This document shows positions 15,982-24,892 of a stretch of DNA of 64,000 nucleotides, piece by piece (the stretch's first letter is position 1; every line of letters starts with the position of its first letter). The position numbers and the translations under genes were made by a program. Source of the stretch: Meridianimarinicoccus sp. MJW13 (GTDB lineage: Bacteria; Pseudomonadota; Alphaproteobacteria; Rhodobacterales; Rhodobacteraceae). The notes below the pieces were generated by a model, which ran no database searches, was not told the origin of the DNA, and worked only from the letters and a program-made list of their open reading frames with translations. The DNA is taken from positions 248,001 to 312,000 of the forward strand of contig NZ_JACNMU010000001.1 of assembly GCF_014901205.1 (NCBI RefSeq). The letters are read 5' to 3'.

Positions 15982-17325
15982 ATGTCCGGAATTCCTCACG
16001 ACCATTACGAGCCGTCGACCAAAGCTGAGAAGTGGGTGGAAAGCCGCCTGCCAATCATCGGCCTGCTCTATACCACCCTGATGATCCCCACTCCGAAGAA
16101 CCTCAACTGGATGTGGATCTGGGGCATCGTCCTGGCCTTCTGCCTGGTGCTGCAAATCGCCACCGGCATCGTGCTGGTGATGCACTATGTGCCGTCCGAA
16201 AGCGCGGCCTTTGCCAGCGTCGAGCATATCATGCGCAACGTGAACGGGGGCCACATGCTGCGCTACCTGCACGCCAACGGCGCATCGCTGTTCTTCGTCG
16301 CGGTCTATCTGCACATCTTCCGCGGCCTGTTCTACGGGTCGTACAAGGCCCCCCGCGAGATCACATGGATCATCGGGATGCTGATCTACCTGTGCATGAT
16401 GGGCACCGCCTTCATGGGCTACGTTCTGCCCTGGGGTCAGATGTCCTTCTGGGGCGCGACCGTGATCACCGGCCTGTTCGGCGCCATCCCCTTCATCGGC
16501 GAACCGATCCAGACCTGGCTGCTGGGCGGACCGGCGGTGGGCGGCTATACGCTGAACCGCTTCTTCTCGCTGCACTACCTGCTGCCCTTCGTGATTGCCG
16601 CCCTCGTGGTGGTGCACATCTGGGCCTTCCACACCACGGGAAACAACAACCCGTCGGGCGTGCCGGTGCGGACCGACAGCAAGGACTCGGTCAAGAAAGA
16701 CACCCTGCCCTTCTGGCCGTACTTCGTGATCAAGGATGTGTTCGCGCTGTCCTTCGTGCTGGTGATCTTCTTCGCCATCGTCGGCTTCATGCCGAACTAC
16801 CTGGGCCACCCGGACAACTACCTTGAAGCCAACCCGCTGGTGACGCCCGCGCACATCGTGCCCGAATGGTACTTCCTGCCGTTCTACGCCATCCTGCGCG
16901 CCTTCACCGCCGACGTCTGGGTCGTTCAGATCGCCAACTTCCTGTCCTTCGGCATCATCGATGCCAAGTTCTTCGGGGTTCTGGCCATGTTCGGCGCCAT
17001 CGCGGTGATGGCCCTGGTGCCCTGGCTCGACACCTCGTCGGTGCGCTCGGGTCGCTACCGCCCCATGTTCAAGTGGTGGTTCTACCTGCTGTGCTTCGAC
17101 TTCATGGCCCTGATGTGGCTGGGCGCCATGCCCGCCGAAGAGCCCTATTCGTCGCTGTCGCTGATCGCCTCGGCCTACTGGTTCGGCTACTTCCTGGTCA
17201 TCCTGCCGCTGCTGGGCGTGATCGAGAAGCCGGAGCCCCAGGTCGCCACCATCGAAGACGACTTCAAGGCCCATTACGGCAAAGCGAAATCGGCTGATGC
17301 CGCTGCCACGACCCCGGCCGAGTAA
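15982..17325 (+). CDS. petB: Cytochrome b of the bc1 complex
   Basis: A 447-residue polytopic membrane protein with the full-length bacterial cytochrome b pattern. It has eight membrane helices with the haem-ligand histidines in helices B and D ([17 protein letters not shown] and [26 protein letters not shown]). The Qo-site signature PEWY is in [15 protein letters not shown]. It forms the quinol oxidation and quinone reduction sites. It lies between the Rieske and cytochrome c1 genes and is clearly co-transcribed; a ribosome site GGGAGAG precedes the ATG. Confidence 0.98.
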   Translation: MSGIPHDHYEPSTKAEKWVESRLPIIGLLYTTLMIPTPKNLNWMWIWGIVLAFCLVLQIATGIVLVMHYVPSESAAFASVEHIMRNVNGGHMLRYLHANGASLFFVAVYLHIFRGLFYGSYKAPREITWIIGMLIYLCMMGTAFMGYVLPWGQMSFWGATVITGLFGAIPFIGEPIQTWLLGGPAVGGYTLNRFFSLHYLLPFVIAALVVVHIWAFHTTGNNNPSGVPVRTDSKDSVKKDTLPFWPYFVIKDVFALSFVLVIFFAIVGFMPNYLGHPDNYLEANPLVTPAHIVPEWYFLPFYAILRAFTADVWVVQIANFLSFGIIDAKFFGVLAMFGAIAVMALVPWLDTSSVRSGRYRPMFKWWFYLLCFDFMALMWLGAMPAEEPYSSLSLIASAYWFGYFLVILPLLGVIEKPEPQVATIEDDFKAHYGKAKSADAAATTPAE

Positions 17326-17341
17326 GAGGACTAGAGAACCC

Positions 17342-18133
17342 ATGTTCAAGAAAACCGTTCTTGCATCGCTCGCTGCCCTGGCCGTTTCGGCCAGCGGTGC
17401 CCTGGCAGCCGGTGGCGGTGGCCATGTCCACGACTACAGCTTCTCGTTCGAAGGGCCGTTCGGTACCTACGACGAGCATCAGCTGCAGCGCGGCCTTCAG
17501 GTCTACACCGAGGTCTGCGCGGCCTGCCACGGCCTGAAATACGTCCCCCTGCGGACGCTGGGCGACGAAGGTGGTCCGGCCCTGCCGGAAGACCAGGTCC
17601 GGGCCTATGCCGCGCAGTGGGAGGTCTTCGATCCCGCGCTGGACGACTATCGCCCGGCCGCGCCGACCGATCACTTCCCCGGCAGCAACCTGGAAAACGC
17701 GCCCGACCTGAGCCTGATGGCCAAGGCCCGTGCCGGTTTCCACGGCCCGCTGGGCAGTGGTCTCAGCCAGCTGGTCAATGGCATCGGCGGTGCCGAATAC
17801 ATCGCCAGCCTGCTGGTCGGCTATACGGGCGAGGAAAAGGAACAGGCCGGAACGCTGTTCTATGAAAACGAGGTCTTCGCCGGCGGCTGGATCGCCATGG
17901 GCCCGCCGATCGAGGATGGTCTGGTGGAATACGCCGATGGCTCGCCCAACGATGCCGAATCCATCGCCCAGGACGTGTCCGCCTTCCTGATGTGGGCCGC
18001 CGAGCCCAAGATGATGGCGCGCAAGGATGCCGGCCTGACCGCCGTGCTGTTCCTGACCGTTCTGACGGTGCTGCTGTACCTGACCAACAAGCGCCTCTGG
18101 GCACCGGTCAAGAAAGCCGCCAAGGAAGACTGA
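17342..18133 (+). CDS. petC: Cytochrome c1
   Basis: A 263-residue c-type cytochrome, the third bc1 subunit. It has a signal peptide (residues 1-23, ASGALAA) and a haem attachment site CAACH at Cys59-Cys62-His63. The Met ligand region follows in the C-terminal half, with a C-terminal membrane anchor ([16 protein letters not shown]) and basic tail. The ATG at 17342 follows GAGGACTAGAGAACC. It passes electrons from the Rieske centre to soluble or membrane cytochrome c. A terminator follows at 18157-18185. Confidence 0.98.
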   Translation: MFKKTVLASLAALAVSASGALAAGGGGHVHDYSFSFEGPFGTYDEHQLQRGLQVYTEVCAACHGLKYVPLRTLGDEGGPALPEDQVRAYAAQWEVFDPALDDYRPAAPTDHFPGSNLENAPDLSLMAKARAGFHGPLGSGLSQLVNGIGGAEYIASLLVGYTGEEKEQAGTLFYENEVFAGGWIAMGPPIEDGLVEYADGSPNDAESIAQDVSAFLMWAAEPKMMARKDAGLTAVLFLTVLTVLLYLTNKRLWAPVKKAAKED

Positions 18134-18156
18134 TCCGTCTTTCCCCCGCTCTTTCG

Positions 18157-18185
18157 AAACGCGCGTCCCTCGGGGCGCGCGTTTT
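18157..18185 (+). terminator. Rho-independent terminator of petABC
   Basis: AAACGCGCG and CGCGCGTTT form a 9-bp stem that can extend through TCC/GGG, followed by TTTT, 23 bases after the petC stop. Confidence 0.8.
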
Positions 18186-18286
18186 GCATTGGTGGCCCGG
18201 CATGGTGGTCGCGCCCCGGAAACTGCAGCTTCCGGCTTGAGCCCCGCCCCCGCCCCGGCTAATCCATCGGGCAAAGGAGCCTGCGC

Positions 18287-19393
18287 ATGTCCCTCAACAC
18301 CTTCGGTCACCTGTTCCGTGTCACCACCTGGGGCGAAAGCCACGGGCCTGCCCTGGGCGCCACCGTGGACGGCTGCCCGCCGGGCGTGCCGATCGAGGCC
18401 GAGGCGCTTCAGGTCTGGCTCGACAAGCGCAAGCCCGGCACCTCGAAGTTCACCACCCAGCGGCGCGAGGCCGACGCGGTCGAGATCCTGTCCGGCGTCT
18501 TCGAGGGCCAGAGCACCGGCACGCCGATCCAGCTGATGATCCGCAACACCGACCAGCGGTCGAAGGACTATGGCGACATCGCCGAGAAGTTCCGCCCCGG
18601 CCATGCGGATATCACTTATTGGCAGAAATACGGCATCCGCGACTACCGCGGCGGCGGACGCTCTTCGGCGCGCGAAACCGCGGCACGGGTGGCCGCCGGG
18701 GGGGTGGCACGGGCGGCCCTGGCCACGCTGGTGCCGGATCTGAAGATCACCGGCTACATGGTGCAGATGGGGCCGCACAGGATCGACCGCGACCGCTTCG
18801 ACTGGGACCAGATCGCGCAGAACCCGTTCTGGGTGCCCGACGCGCAGGCGGCGGAGGACTGGGCCGCCTATCTGGACGGGCTGCGCAAGGCCGGTGAAAG
18901 CGTCGGCGCGGTGATCGAACTGACCGCCAGCGGCCTGCCCGCCGGGCTGGGCGCGCCGGTCTATGGCAAGCTCGACACCGATCTGGCCGCCGCGATGATG
19001 TCGATCAACGCGGTCAAGGGTGTCGAGATCGGCGAGGGTATGGAGGCCGCCGCCCTGACCGGCAGCGCCAATGCCGACGAGATCTTCATGGGGCCGACCG
19101 GGCCGGAGTATTCCTCGAACCACGCTGGCGGCATCCTGGGCGGGATCTCGACCGGGCAGGACGTGGTGCTGCGCTTCTCGGTCAAGCCGACCTCCTCGAT
19201 CCTGACCACCCGGCGCACGATCACCCGCGACGGCGAAGAGACCGAGATCATCACCAAGGGGCGCCATGATCCCTGCGTCGGCATCCGCGCGGTGCCGGTG
19301 GGCGAAGCGATGATGGCCTGTGTGCTGCTGGATCACCTGCTGCTGCACCGGGGCCAGAACGGCGAAGGCCTGCGCGGCCGGATCGGAACATAA
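18287..19393 (+). CDS. aroC: Chorismate synthase
   Basis: A 368-residue enzyme forming chorismate from 5-enolpyruvylshikimate 3-phosphate, the last step of the shikimate pathway, with reduced FMN. Signatures are [54 protein letters not shown] and [28 protein letters not shown]. The ATG at 18287 follows a strong AAAGGAG. It is monocistronic, ending in a hairpin-T terminator that is followed by the intergenic motif. The length is normal. Confidence 0.98.
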   Translation: MSLNTFGHLFRVTTWGESHGPALGATVDGCPPGVPIEAEALQVWLDKRKPGTSKFTTQRREADAVEILSGVFEGQSTGTPIQLMIRNTDQRSKDYGDIAEKFRPGHADITYWQKYGIRDYRGGGRSSARETAARVAAGGVARAALATLVPDLKITGYMVQMGPHRIDRDRFDWDQIAQNPFWVPDAQAAEDWAAYLDGLRKAGESVGAVIELTASGLPAGLGAPVYGKLDTDLAAAMMSINAVKGVEIGEGMEAAALTGSANADEIFMGPTGPEYSSNHAGGILGGISTGQDVVLRFSVKPTSSILTTRRTITRDGEETEIITKGRHDPCVGIRAVPVGEAMMACVLLDHLLLHRGQNGEGLRGRIGT

Positions 19394-19453
19394 CAGCCGG
19401 GGGGCCACTCCCGCCCGTCCTTGCTTCGTGCCGAAGCGCGTCCCGTTGGGCCG

Positions 19454-19476
19454 GGCGCCGCTGCGCGGCGCCTTTT
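19454..19476 (+). terminator. Rho-independent terminator of aroC
   Basis: GGCGCCGC and GCGGCGCC pair perfectly (8 bp) around TGC and are followed by TTTT. The intergenic motif copy 2 begins at the next base. Confidence 0.75.
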
Positions 19477-19495
19477 GAGTATTTTCGCCAAGAAG
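19477..19495 (+). repeat. Intergenic motif gagtattt-N-cgccaagaag, copy 2
   Basis: GAGTATTTTCGCCAAGAAG follows directly on the aroC terminator and matches the copy at 2974-2992 (minus strand) at 18 of 19 bases. Confidence 0.6.
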
Positions 19496-19529
19496 AATCA
19501 GGCTGGGTCGGCGACCGCCGCGGCGGAGA

Positions 19530-20408
19530 TCAGGCCGTCTGCGCGGGCCGTTGGCGCGACAGTTGCACCGCGAGGATTCCCATGGTCACGATCAGCACCC
19601 CGATGCCATCGGTCAGCCGGATCGGTTCGCCCAGCACCACCGCCGCGACCAGAACGCCGAATACCGGGTTGAGGAAGTGGAAGGTGGCGGCGCGGGTCGC
19701 CCCTACCCGATTGACCAGCCAGAACCAGACGATGGTGGCCAGCAGCCCCGGCACCACGGTGGTATAGGCAAAGGCCGCGCCGAGACGCCAGGTCACGATC
19801 ACCGGCTCGATCCCGGTGATCAGCACCGGCACCCAGAGCACCGCCGAGCCCACCAGCATCTGCAGCCCGACGATCATCAGCAGGTTGCCGCCCGACGTGG
19901 CACCGCGCACCATCAGCGTCGCCGTGGTCAGCGCCAGCATCCCCAGCACGCAAAGACCGATGCCGAAGGGATCGGCGCCGCCGCTGATCCGGGCGCTCAT
20001 GATCACCACGACGCCGATCAGCCCGGCCACCAGACCGGCGATGGCCTGCCGGCTGAGCCGTTCACCCATGGCGAGCCAGCCGAAGGCCGCCACCGCCAGC
20101 GGCATGGTCGAGGCGATGATCGAGCCCACCGAGGCCTCTACCGTCTGCATCGCCACGAAGTTGAGCCCGAGGTAGAGCGCGTTCTGGCAGACCCCGAAGA
20201 TCAGCGTCGCCTGCCACTGGCGCCGGGTCAGCCGCCACGTCTGGCCTAGCGCCAGCGCAATCGCCACCGCGATGCCGCCCGAGATCAGGAAGCGCAGGGC
20301 CAGGGCCGCGATCGGCGGCGCCTCGGCCACGATGATGCGGGCCGAGGTGAAGGCCGAGGACCACATCAGCCCGAAGGCCAGCCCCGCCAGAATTGCCTTG
20401 AGATCCAT
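19530..20408 (-). CDS. DMT superfamily (EamA) transporter
   Basis: A 292-residue membrane protein with ten hydrophobic segments in two EamA repeats. It begins at LAGLAFGLMWSSAFTSARIIV and includes ALALRFLISGGIAVAIALALG, the typical first half. The second half starts around LLMIVGLQMLVGSAVLW. The C-terminus is LIVTMGILAVQLSRQRP. Substrates of this family range from amino acids to metabolites and cannot be told. The ATG at 20408 with GGAG 7 bases upstream is preferred over the in-frame TTG at 20420. Confidence 0.9.
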   Translation of the reverse strand: MDLKAILAGLAFGLMWSSAFTSARIIVAEAPPIAALALRFLISGGIAVAIALALGQTWRLTRRQWQATLIFGVCQNALYLGLNFVAMQTVEASVGSIIASTMPLAVAAFGWLAMGERLSRQAIAGLVAGLIGVVVIMSARISGGADPFGIGLCVLGMLALTTATLMVRGATSGGNLLMIVGLQMLVGSAVLWVPVLITGIEPVIVTWRLGAAFAYTTVVPGLLATIVWFWLVNRVGATRAATFHFLNPVFGVLVAAVVLGEPIRLTDGIGVLIVTMGILAVQLSRQRPAQTA

Positions 20409-20491
20409 GTCGCGCTCCAACGAAAAAGGGCCGCACCGGGCGACCCTTGATCACGATGTGCCGGGACGGGCAAGCGCCCTGCCCCAAACGG

Positions 20492-20779
20492 TCAGTCGTT
20501 GACGCTGTCTTTCAGCGCCTTGGCGACGGTGATCTTGACCACCTTGTCGGCCTCTTTCTTGATCTGCTCGCCGGTGGCGGGGTTGCGCACCATACGCTCG
20601 GGACGCTCGCGGCAGTAGAACTTGCCGACACCCGGCAGGGTCACGGCACCGCCGCCCGAAACTTCGCGGGTGATCAGCCCGGTGATGGCGTCCAGCGCCG
20701 CGGTCGCGGTCTTCTTGTCTGCCCCCATTTCATCGGCGATTGCTGCCACCAGTTGTGCCTTGGTCATCGGTTTGCTCAT
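20492..20779 (-). CDS. HU family DNA-binding protein
   Basis: A 95-residue histone-like protein: MTKAQLVAAIADEMGADKKTATAALDAITGLITREVSGGGAVTLPGVGKF matches the dimerisation half. RPERMVRNPATGEQIKKEADKVVKITVAKALKD covers the beta arm and C-terminal helix. It bends DNA non-specifically and organises the nucleoid. The arm's RNPATG is typical of HU/IHF. Two starts are possible, 20779 and 20767; GGAGG sits before the first. It is monocistronic. Confidence 0.95.
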   Translation of the reverse strand: MSKPMTKAQLVAAIADEMGADKKTATAALDAITGLITREVSGGGAVTLPGVGKFYCRERPERMVRNPATGEQIKKEADKVVKITVAKALKDSVND

Positions 20780-20901
20780 TCTAGCCTCCAGAGCCTGCCT
20801 TTTGTCATTGGCCTCAGTCTAGCGGCAAGCGATTCAGCGGCACAATGGTTTTCGCCTGCTTTCCTTGGCGAAAAGGCAAGTTTTCAAGGGTTTTTTGGCT
20901 C

Positions 20902-22365
20902 TCAGAGGAAGGCCGTCTCCTCGAAAGAGCGCAGTTTGCGCGAATGGATGCGTTCCAGCGGCATGTCGCGCAGCAGCTCCATCGCCCGCACCCCGATTTC
21001 CAGATGCCGCGAAACCTGCGTCTTGTAGAAGTCGCTGGCCATGCCGGGCAGCTTCAGCTCGCCGTGCAGCGGCTTGTCGGAGACGCAGAGCAATGTGCCA
21101 TAGGGCACGCGGAAGCGGAAGCCGTTGGCGGCGATGGTGGCGCTTTCCATATCCAGCGCAATGGCCCGTGACTGGCTGAGGCGATGCACAGGGCCGGTAG
21201 GATCGCGCAGTTCCCAGTTGCGGTTGTCGATGGTCGCCACGGTGCCGGTGCGCATGATGCGTTTCAGCTCGTACCCTTCCAGCCGGGTGATTTCGGCCAC
21301 CGCCTGTTCCAGTGCCACCTGGATCTCGGCCAGCGGCGGGATCGGCACCCAGACCGGCAGATCGTCGTCCAGCACGTGATCCTCGCGCAGATAGGCATGG
21401 GCCAGCACGAAATCGCCCAACCGCTGCGAGTTCCGCAGCCCGGCGCAATGGCCCACCATCAGCCAAGCATGCGGGCGCAGCACGGCGATATGGTCGGTGG
21501 CGGTCTTGGCGTTCGACGGACCGACCCCGATGTTGACCAGCGTGATCCCCGAGCCGTCGGCGCGGGTCAGGTGATACGACGGCATCTGCGGCAGCTTGCC
21601 GGGATGCAGAAGGTCGTCCTTGGGACCGGTGATCGTGGCATTGCCCGGCCCCACGAAAGAGGTATAGCCGCTGTCCGGATCGCCCAGCACCTGCCGCGCG
21701 AAGGCTTCGAATTCATCCACGTAGAACTGGTAGTTGGTGAACAGCACGTGGTTCTGGAAGTGCTCGGGGTCGGTGGCGGTATAGTGGCTGAGACGGGCCA
21801 GAGAATAGTCGATGCGCTGCGCCGTGAAGGGCGCCAGCGGCGACACCGCGCCCGGCCCGGCTGGAACCATGCCGTTGACGATATCGTCGTTGGTCGAATT
21901 CAGGTCGGGCACGTCGAAGGCATCGCGCAGGGCGAAGGTCAGCGCGCCGTCATGGGGCACCGCCTTGCCGGCCATGGCGAAATGCAACGGCATCGGGGTG
22001 TCCGAGACCCCGATTCGCACTGCCGTGCCGTGGTTCTTTTGCAGCAGCCGGATCTGCTGCTTGAGATAGTTCTCGAACAGGTCGGGCCGGGTCACCGTGG
22101 CGGCGAATTCGCCCGGATGGCCCACATGGCCAAAGCTCAACCGGCTGTCCACAGGCGCGTACGAGCCCATGACCACCCGGATCTCGGGGTAATAGGCGCG
22201 ATAGCGGCCCGCAGGCTCGCCGGCTTTCAGCGCCGCCTCGAACCCATCGGCCAGATGCAGCCGTGCCACATCGTACAGCTCCTGCAGATAGGCCACGGCC
22301 AGCGCGGGATCGGTGAATTCGCGCGCCGGCATCTCGGGCGGCGTCAGAAGGGATACGTCGTTCAT
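20902..22365 (-). CDS. amn: AMP nucleosidase
   Basis: A 487-residue enzyme cleaving AMP to adenine and ribose 5-phosphate. The N-terminal regulatory domain is followed by the phosphorylase-like catalytic domain. Recognisable blocks are YYPEIRVVMGSYAPVDSRLSFGHV, LVNIGVGPSNAKTATDHIAVLRPHAWLMVGHCAGLR and ALDMESATIAANGFRFRVPYGTLLCVSDKPLHGELKLPG. The ATG at 22365 starts just after the ade stop (22373-22375), so ade and amn form a tight operon. Together they would route AMP to adenine and then hypoxanthine. The in-frame TTG at 22383 is a less likely start. Confidence 0.95.
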   Translation of the reverse strand: MNDVSLLTPPEMPAREFTDPALAVAYLQELYDVARLHLADGFEAALKAGEPAGRYRAYYPEIRVVMGSYAPVDSRLSFGHVGHPGEFAATVTRPDLFENYLKQQIRLLQKNHGTAVRIGVSDTPMPLHFAMAGKAVPHDGALTFALRDAFDVPDLNSTNDDIVNGMVPAGPGAVSPLAPFTAQRIDYSLARLSHYTATDPEHFQNHVLFTNYQFYVDEFEAFARQVLGDPDSGYTSFVGPGNATITGPKDDLLHPGKLPQMPSYHLTRADGSGITLVNIGVGPSNAKTATDHIAVLRPHAWLMVGHCAGLRNSQRLGDFVLAHAYLREDHVLDDDLPVWVPIPPLAEIQVALEQAVAEITRLEGYELKRIMRTGTVATIDNRNWELRDPTGPVHRLSQSRAIALDMESATIAANGFRFRVPYGTLLCVSDKPLHGELKLPGMASDFYKTQVSRHLEIGVRAMELLRDMPLERIHSRKLRSFEETAFL

Positions 22366-22372
22366 AAGGGGT

Positions 22373-24169
22373 TCAGCTTTCAATCAGATCGGTCAGTTCG
22401 AAGCGGGTGACATCCACCAGCCCCATGTCGGAAATGCGCAGTTCCGGGATCACCACCAGCGCCAGCAGCGAATGCTGCATGTAAGCGTTGTTCAGGGTGC
22501 AGCCGCAGGTTGCCATGGCCTCGACCATCGCCTGTGCCTGTGCGGCCACCTCGGCCGCCGGGCTGTCGGACATCAGCCCCGCCACCGGCAAGGGCACCGA
22601 AGCCAGCTCGACCCCGTCGCGAAACACCGTGATGCCGCCGCCCAGTTCGCCCAGATGATTCGCCGCCGCCGCCATATCCGCGCGCGCGGTGCCCACCACG
22701 ATCATGTGATGGCTGTCATGGGCCACGGTCGAGGCGATCGCCATGTTGCCCTGATACCCGAAACCCGACACGAAGGCATTCTGAACTTCGCCGGTGGCGC
22801 GGTGACGCTCGACCAGCGCGATCTGGCAGACATCCTGCGCGGGATCACCTTCGATCCGGCCATCGACCACCGGCAGTTCGCGCACCAGCGCCTTGGTCGG
22901 GGCCTGATTCTCGACCACGCCGATGACCTTGGCGGTGACGTGATTGGCACCTTCGGGGGCCGGGATCTCGAAATCGGGCGCGGCAAGGGTCTTGCCCAGA
23001 TGCACGGTGGCGCGGGCGTCCTCGGGCCAGTCCAGATGCGGGCACTCCACGGTGATCCGGCCGTTTTCGGCCACCACCTGCCCCCGCGCGATCACCGTCT
23101 CGATGGGCAGCGCGGTCAGGTCCGAGGTCAGGATCACATCCGCCCGCCGCCCCGGCGCGATGGACCCCAATTCACGCTCCAGCCCGAAATGGGTGGCGGT
23201 GTTGATCGTACACATCTGCAGGGCCACCAGCGGGTCGCAGCCGCAAGCGATGGCATGGCGCAGCACCCGATTCATATGGCCGTCATTGACCAGCGTGCCG
23301 GAATGGCAATCGTCGGTGCACAGGATGAAGTTGCGCGGGTCCAGCCCCTTTTCGGTGACCGCCGTGATCTGGCTTTCCACGTCGTACCAGGCCGAGCCCA
23401 GCCGCATCATCGACCGCATCCCGGCGCGCACGCGGGCAATGGCATCGCCCTCGCAGGTGCCTTCGTGATCATCCGCCGGGCCGCCCGCCGCATAGGCATG
23501 AAAGTCCGGGCCCAGATCGGGGCTGGCATAATGTCCGCCCACGGTCTTGCCCGCGGCTTGCGTCGCCGCAATCTCGGCCAGCATCTTGGGGTCGCCATTG
23601 ACCACGCCGGGGAAATTCATCATCTCGCCCAGCCCGATGATACCGGGCCAGACCATCGCCTCGGCCACATCCTCGGGGGTGATTTCATAGCCGGTGGTTT
23701 CCAGACCCGGTGCCGAGGGCGCGCAACTGGGCATCTGGGTGAAGATGTTGACCGGCTGCAGCAGCGCCTCGTCATGCATCAGCCGCACGCCGCGCAGGCC
23801 CAGCACATTGGCGATCTCATGGGGATCGGTGAACATGGTGGTGGTGCCATGGGGGATCACCGCGCGGGCGAATTCCGCCGGGGTCAGCATGCCGCTTTCG
23901 ATGTGCATATGCGCATCGCACATGCCGGGGATCATGAAGCGCCCGGCGACCTCGATCACCTGCGTCTCCGGTCCGATGCAATGGCTGGCGTCGGGCCCAC
24001 AATAGGCAAACCGGCCGTCGGCAATGGCCAGGTCGTGATTTTCAAGGCATTCGCGCGTGTGAACGTTGACCCAGGTGCCGCCTTTCAGAACAAGGTCGGC
24101 AGGCGCGCGACCGGCGGCGACGGCAATCAAACGGGGGGCACAGTCGGCCCAGGAGGAAATGGTCTGCAT
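22373..24169 (-). CDS. ade: Adenine deaminase
   Basis: A 598-residue amidohydrolase-superfamily enzyme deaminating adenine to hypoxanthine. Metal-binding features are GMCDAHMHIESGMLTPAEFARAVIPHGTTTMFTDPHEIANV and the later ILCTDDCHSGTLVNDGHMNRVLRHAI. The C-terminal domain contains VAHDSHHMIVVGTARADMA. The start is placed at the ATG at 24169 (QTISSWADCAPRLI...), where family similarity begins; the open frame extends 57 codons further without similarity. It is the first gene of the ade-amn operon. Confidence 0.95.
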   Translation of the reverse strand: MQTISSWADCAPRLIAVAAGRAPADLVLKGGTWVNVHTRECLENHDLAIADGRFAYCGPDASHCIGPETQVIEVAGRFMIPGMCDAHMHIESGMLTPAEFARAVIPHGTTTMFTDPHEIANVLGLRGVRLMHDEALLQPVNIFTQMPSCAPSAPGLETTGYEITPEDVAEAMVWPGIIGLGEMMNFPGVVNGDPKMLAEIAATQAAGKTVGGHYASPDLGPDFHAYAAGGPADDHEGTCEGDAIARVRAGMRSMMRLGSAWYDVESQITAVTEKGLDPRNFILCTDDCHSGTLVNDGHMNRVLRHAIACGCDPLVALQMCTINTATHFGLERELGSIAPGRRADVILTSDLTALPIETVIARGQVVAENGRITVECPHLDWPEDARATVHLGKTLAAPDFEIPAPEGANHVTAKVIGVVENQAPTKALVRELPVVDGRIEGDPAQDVCQIALVERHRATGEVQNAFVSGFGYQGNMAIASTVAHDSHHMIVVGTARADMAAAANHLGELGGGITVFRDGVELASVPLPVAGLMSDSPAAEVAAQAQAMVEAMATCGCTLNNAYMQHSLLALVVIPELRISDMGLVDVTRFELTDLIES

Positions 24170-24757
24170 GGCCAAGGCTGACACAAGCTGCGGGGGAACG
24201 GCAAGTGATATTGCGGTGACAATCCGGGGGGTTGCCGGGTCGTGCCGCAGCGTTGTGCAAGGCGACCCGCACGGTGATTTCCCGCGCCGGGTGGGAAATT
24301 CCATACCCTGATGGGACCCGCGCAGCTCCGGCGTCAACAATTTGATGAGATTCGGCTGCTAGACCAAGGGCTGCCGGAACTGGTGCCGGAAACGGCCGGT
24401 GCAAAATGCACTCACCATGGCATTCGGATGACCCGAGGGGAGACCTCCTTGCCCCCGCGGGTCCGGCGGCGGCGCGCGCAGGACGCCAGTGCAGGCGCGC
24501 GCCGCCCCGCTGACCGACTAGACCCGTCGCGCGCGGCCGGGGGTGCAACGCCGCCCGCCCGCGAAGTCTGTCCGGCTCTCTGTAGGTACACCACATCGCT
24601 GGGCCGTCCGGTTCGCGGCCCGGCAGGGGGCATCCCCCGGTTCGATCCGGCATCCCTTGGCCAGCGCCTAGCGCCGCCTGCCCGGCGGCAGCCCGCCCCC
24701 CCCCCGCGCCGATTTTCGCCCGTGACACGGCCGCGAGACTGTGGTTTACCCCCTGCC
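24170..24757. other. About 590-bp non-coding gap with a C10 homopolymer
   Basis: Between the divergent ade gene and the TPP aptamer I see no convincing gene. Open frames here are rich in Arg, Pro and Ala in every frame and lack ribosome sites. The only landmark is a run of ten C at 24696-24705. The region presumably holds the ade promoter and the thi operon promoter. Confidence 0.5.
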
Positions 24758-24832
24758 CGAGACAGGGGCGCCCGCTGGGCTGAGACGTACCCTTGGAACC
24801 TGATCCGGTTGATCCCGGCGTAGGAAGTCTTG
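24758..24832 (+). ncRNA. TPP riboswitch aptamer (THI element)
   Basis: The conserved aptamer blocks appear in order: ACAGGGGCGCCCGC, GGGCTGAGACGTACCC, TTGGAACCTGATCCGG and CCGGCGTAGGAAGTC. GAC (24761-24763) and GTC (24827-24829) can pair as part of P1. It binds thiamine pyrophosphate and sits 60 bases before thiM, the first gene of a seven-gene thiamine operon. The following bases to 24892 form the expression platform with two alternative hairpins around the ribosome site. Confidence 0.95.
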
Positions 24833-24860
24833 CGGACCCGCCCCGTTGCTGCCCCGCATT

Positions 24861-24892
24861 GCCTCCTGCGTCTTGATAGGAGGCGCAAGACG
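24861..24892 (+). promoter_or_regulatory. thiM Shine-Dalgarno switch: two mutually exclusive hairpins
   Basis: Hairpin A pairs GCCTCCT (24861-24867) with AGGAGGC (24878-24884), burying the Shine-Dalgarno sequence AGGAGG. Hairpin B pairs CGTCTTG (24869-24875) with CAAGACG (24886-24892), leaving AGGAGG in its loop but involving the first base of the GTG start. Both have perfect 7-bp stems and share bases, so they cannot form together. This fits translational control by the TPP aptamer upstream. Confidence 0.7.

Noticed and set aside
15376-17349. A 657-codon minus-strand frame over petA and petB
   Set aside because: It is the mirror of strongly conserved bc1 genes with low-complexity His/Asp/Arg content.
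24311-24823. A 170-codon plus-strand frame in the gap before the thi operon
   Set aside because: It is dominated by Arg, Pro and Ala, has no ribosome site, runs through the TPP aptamer and resembles no family.
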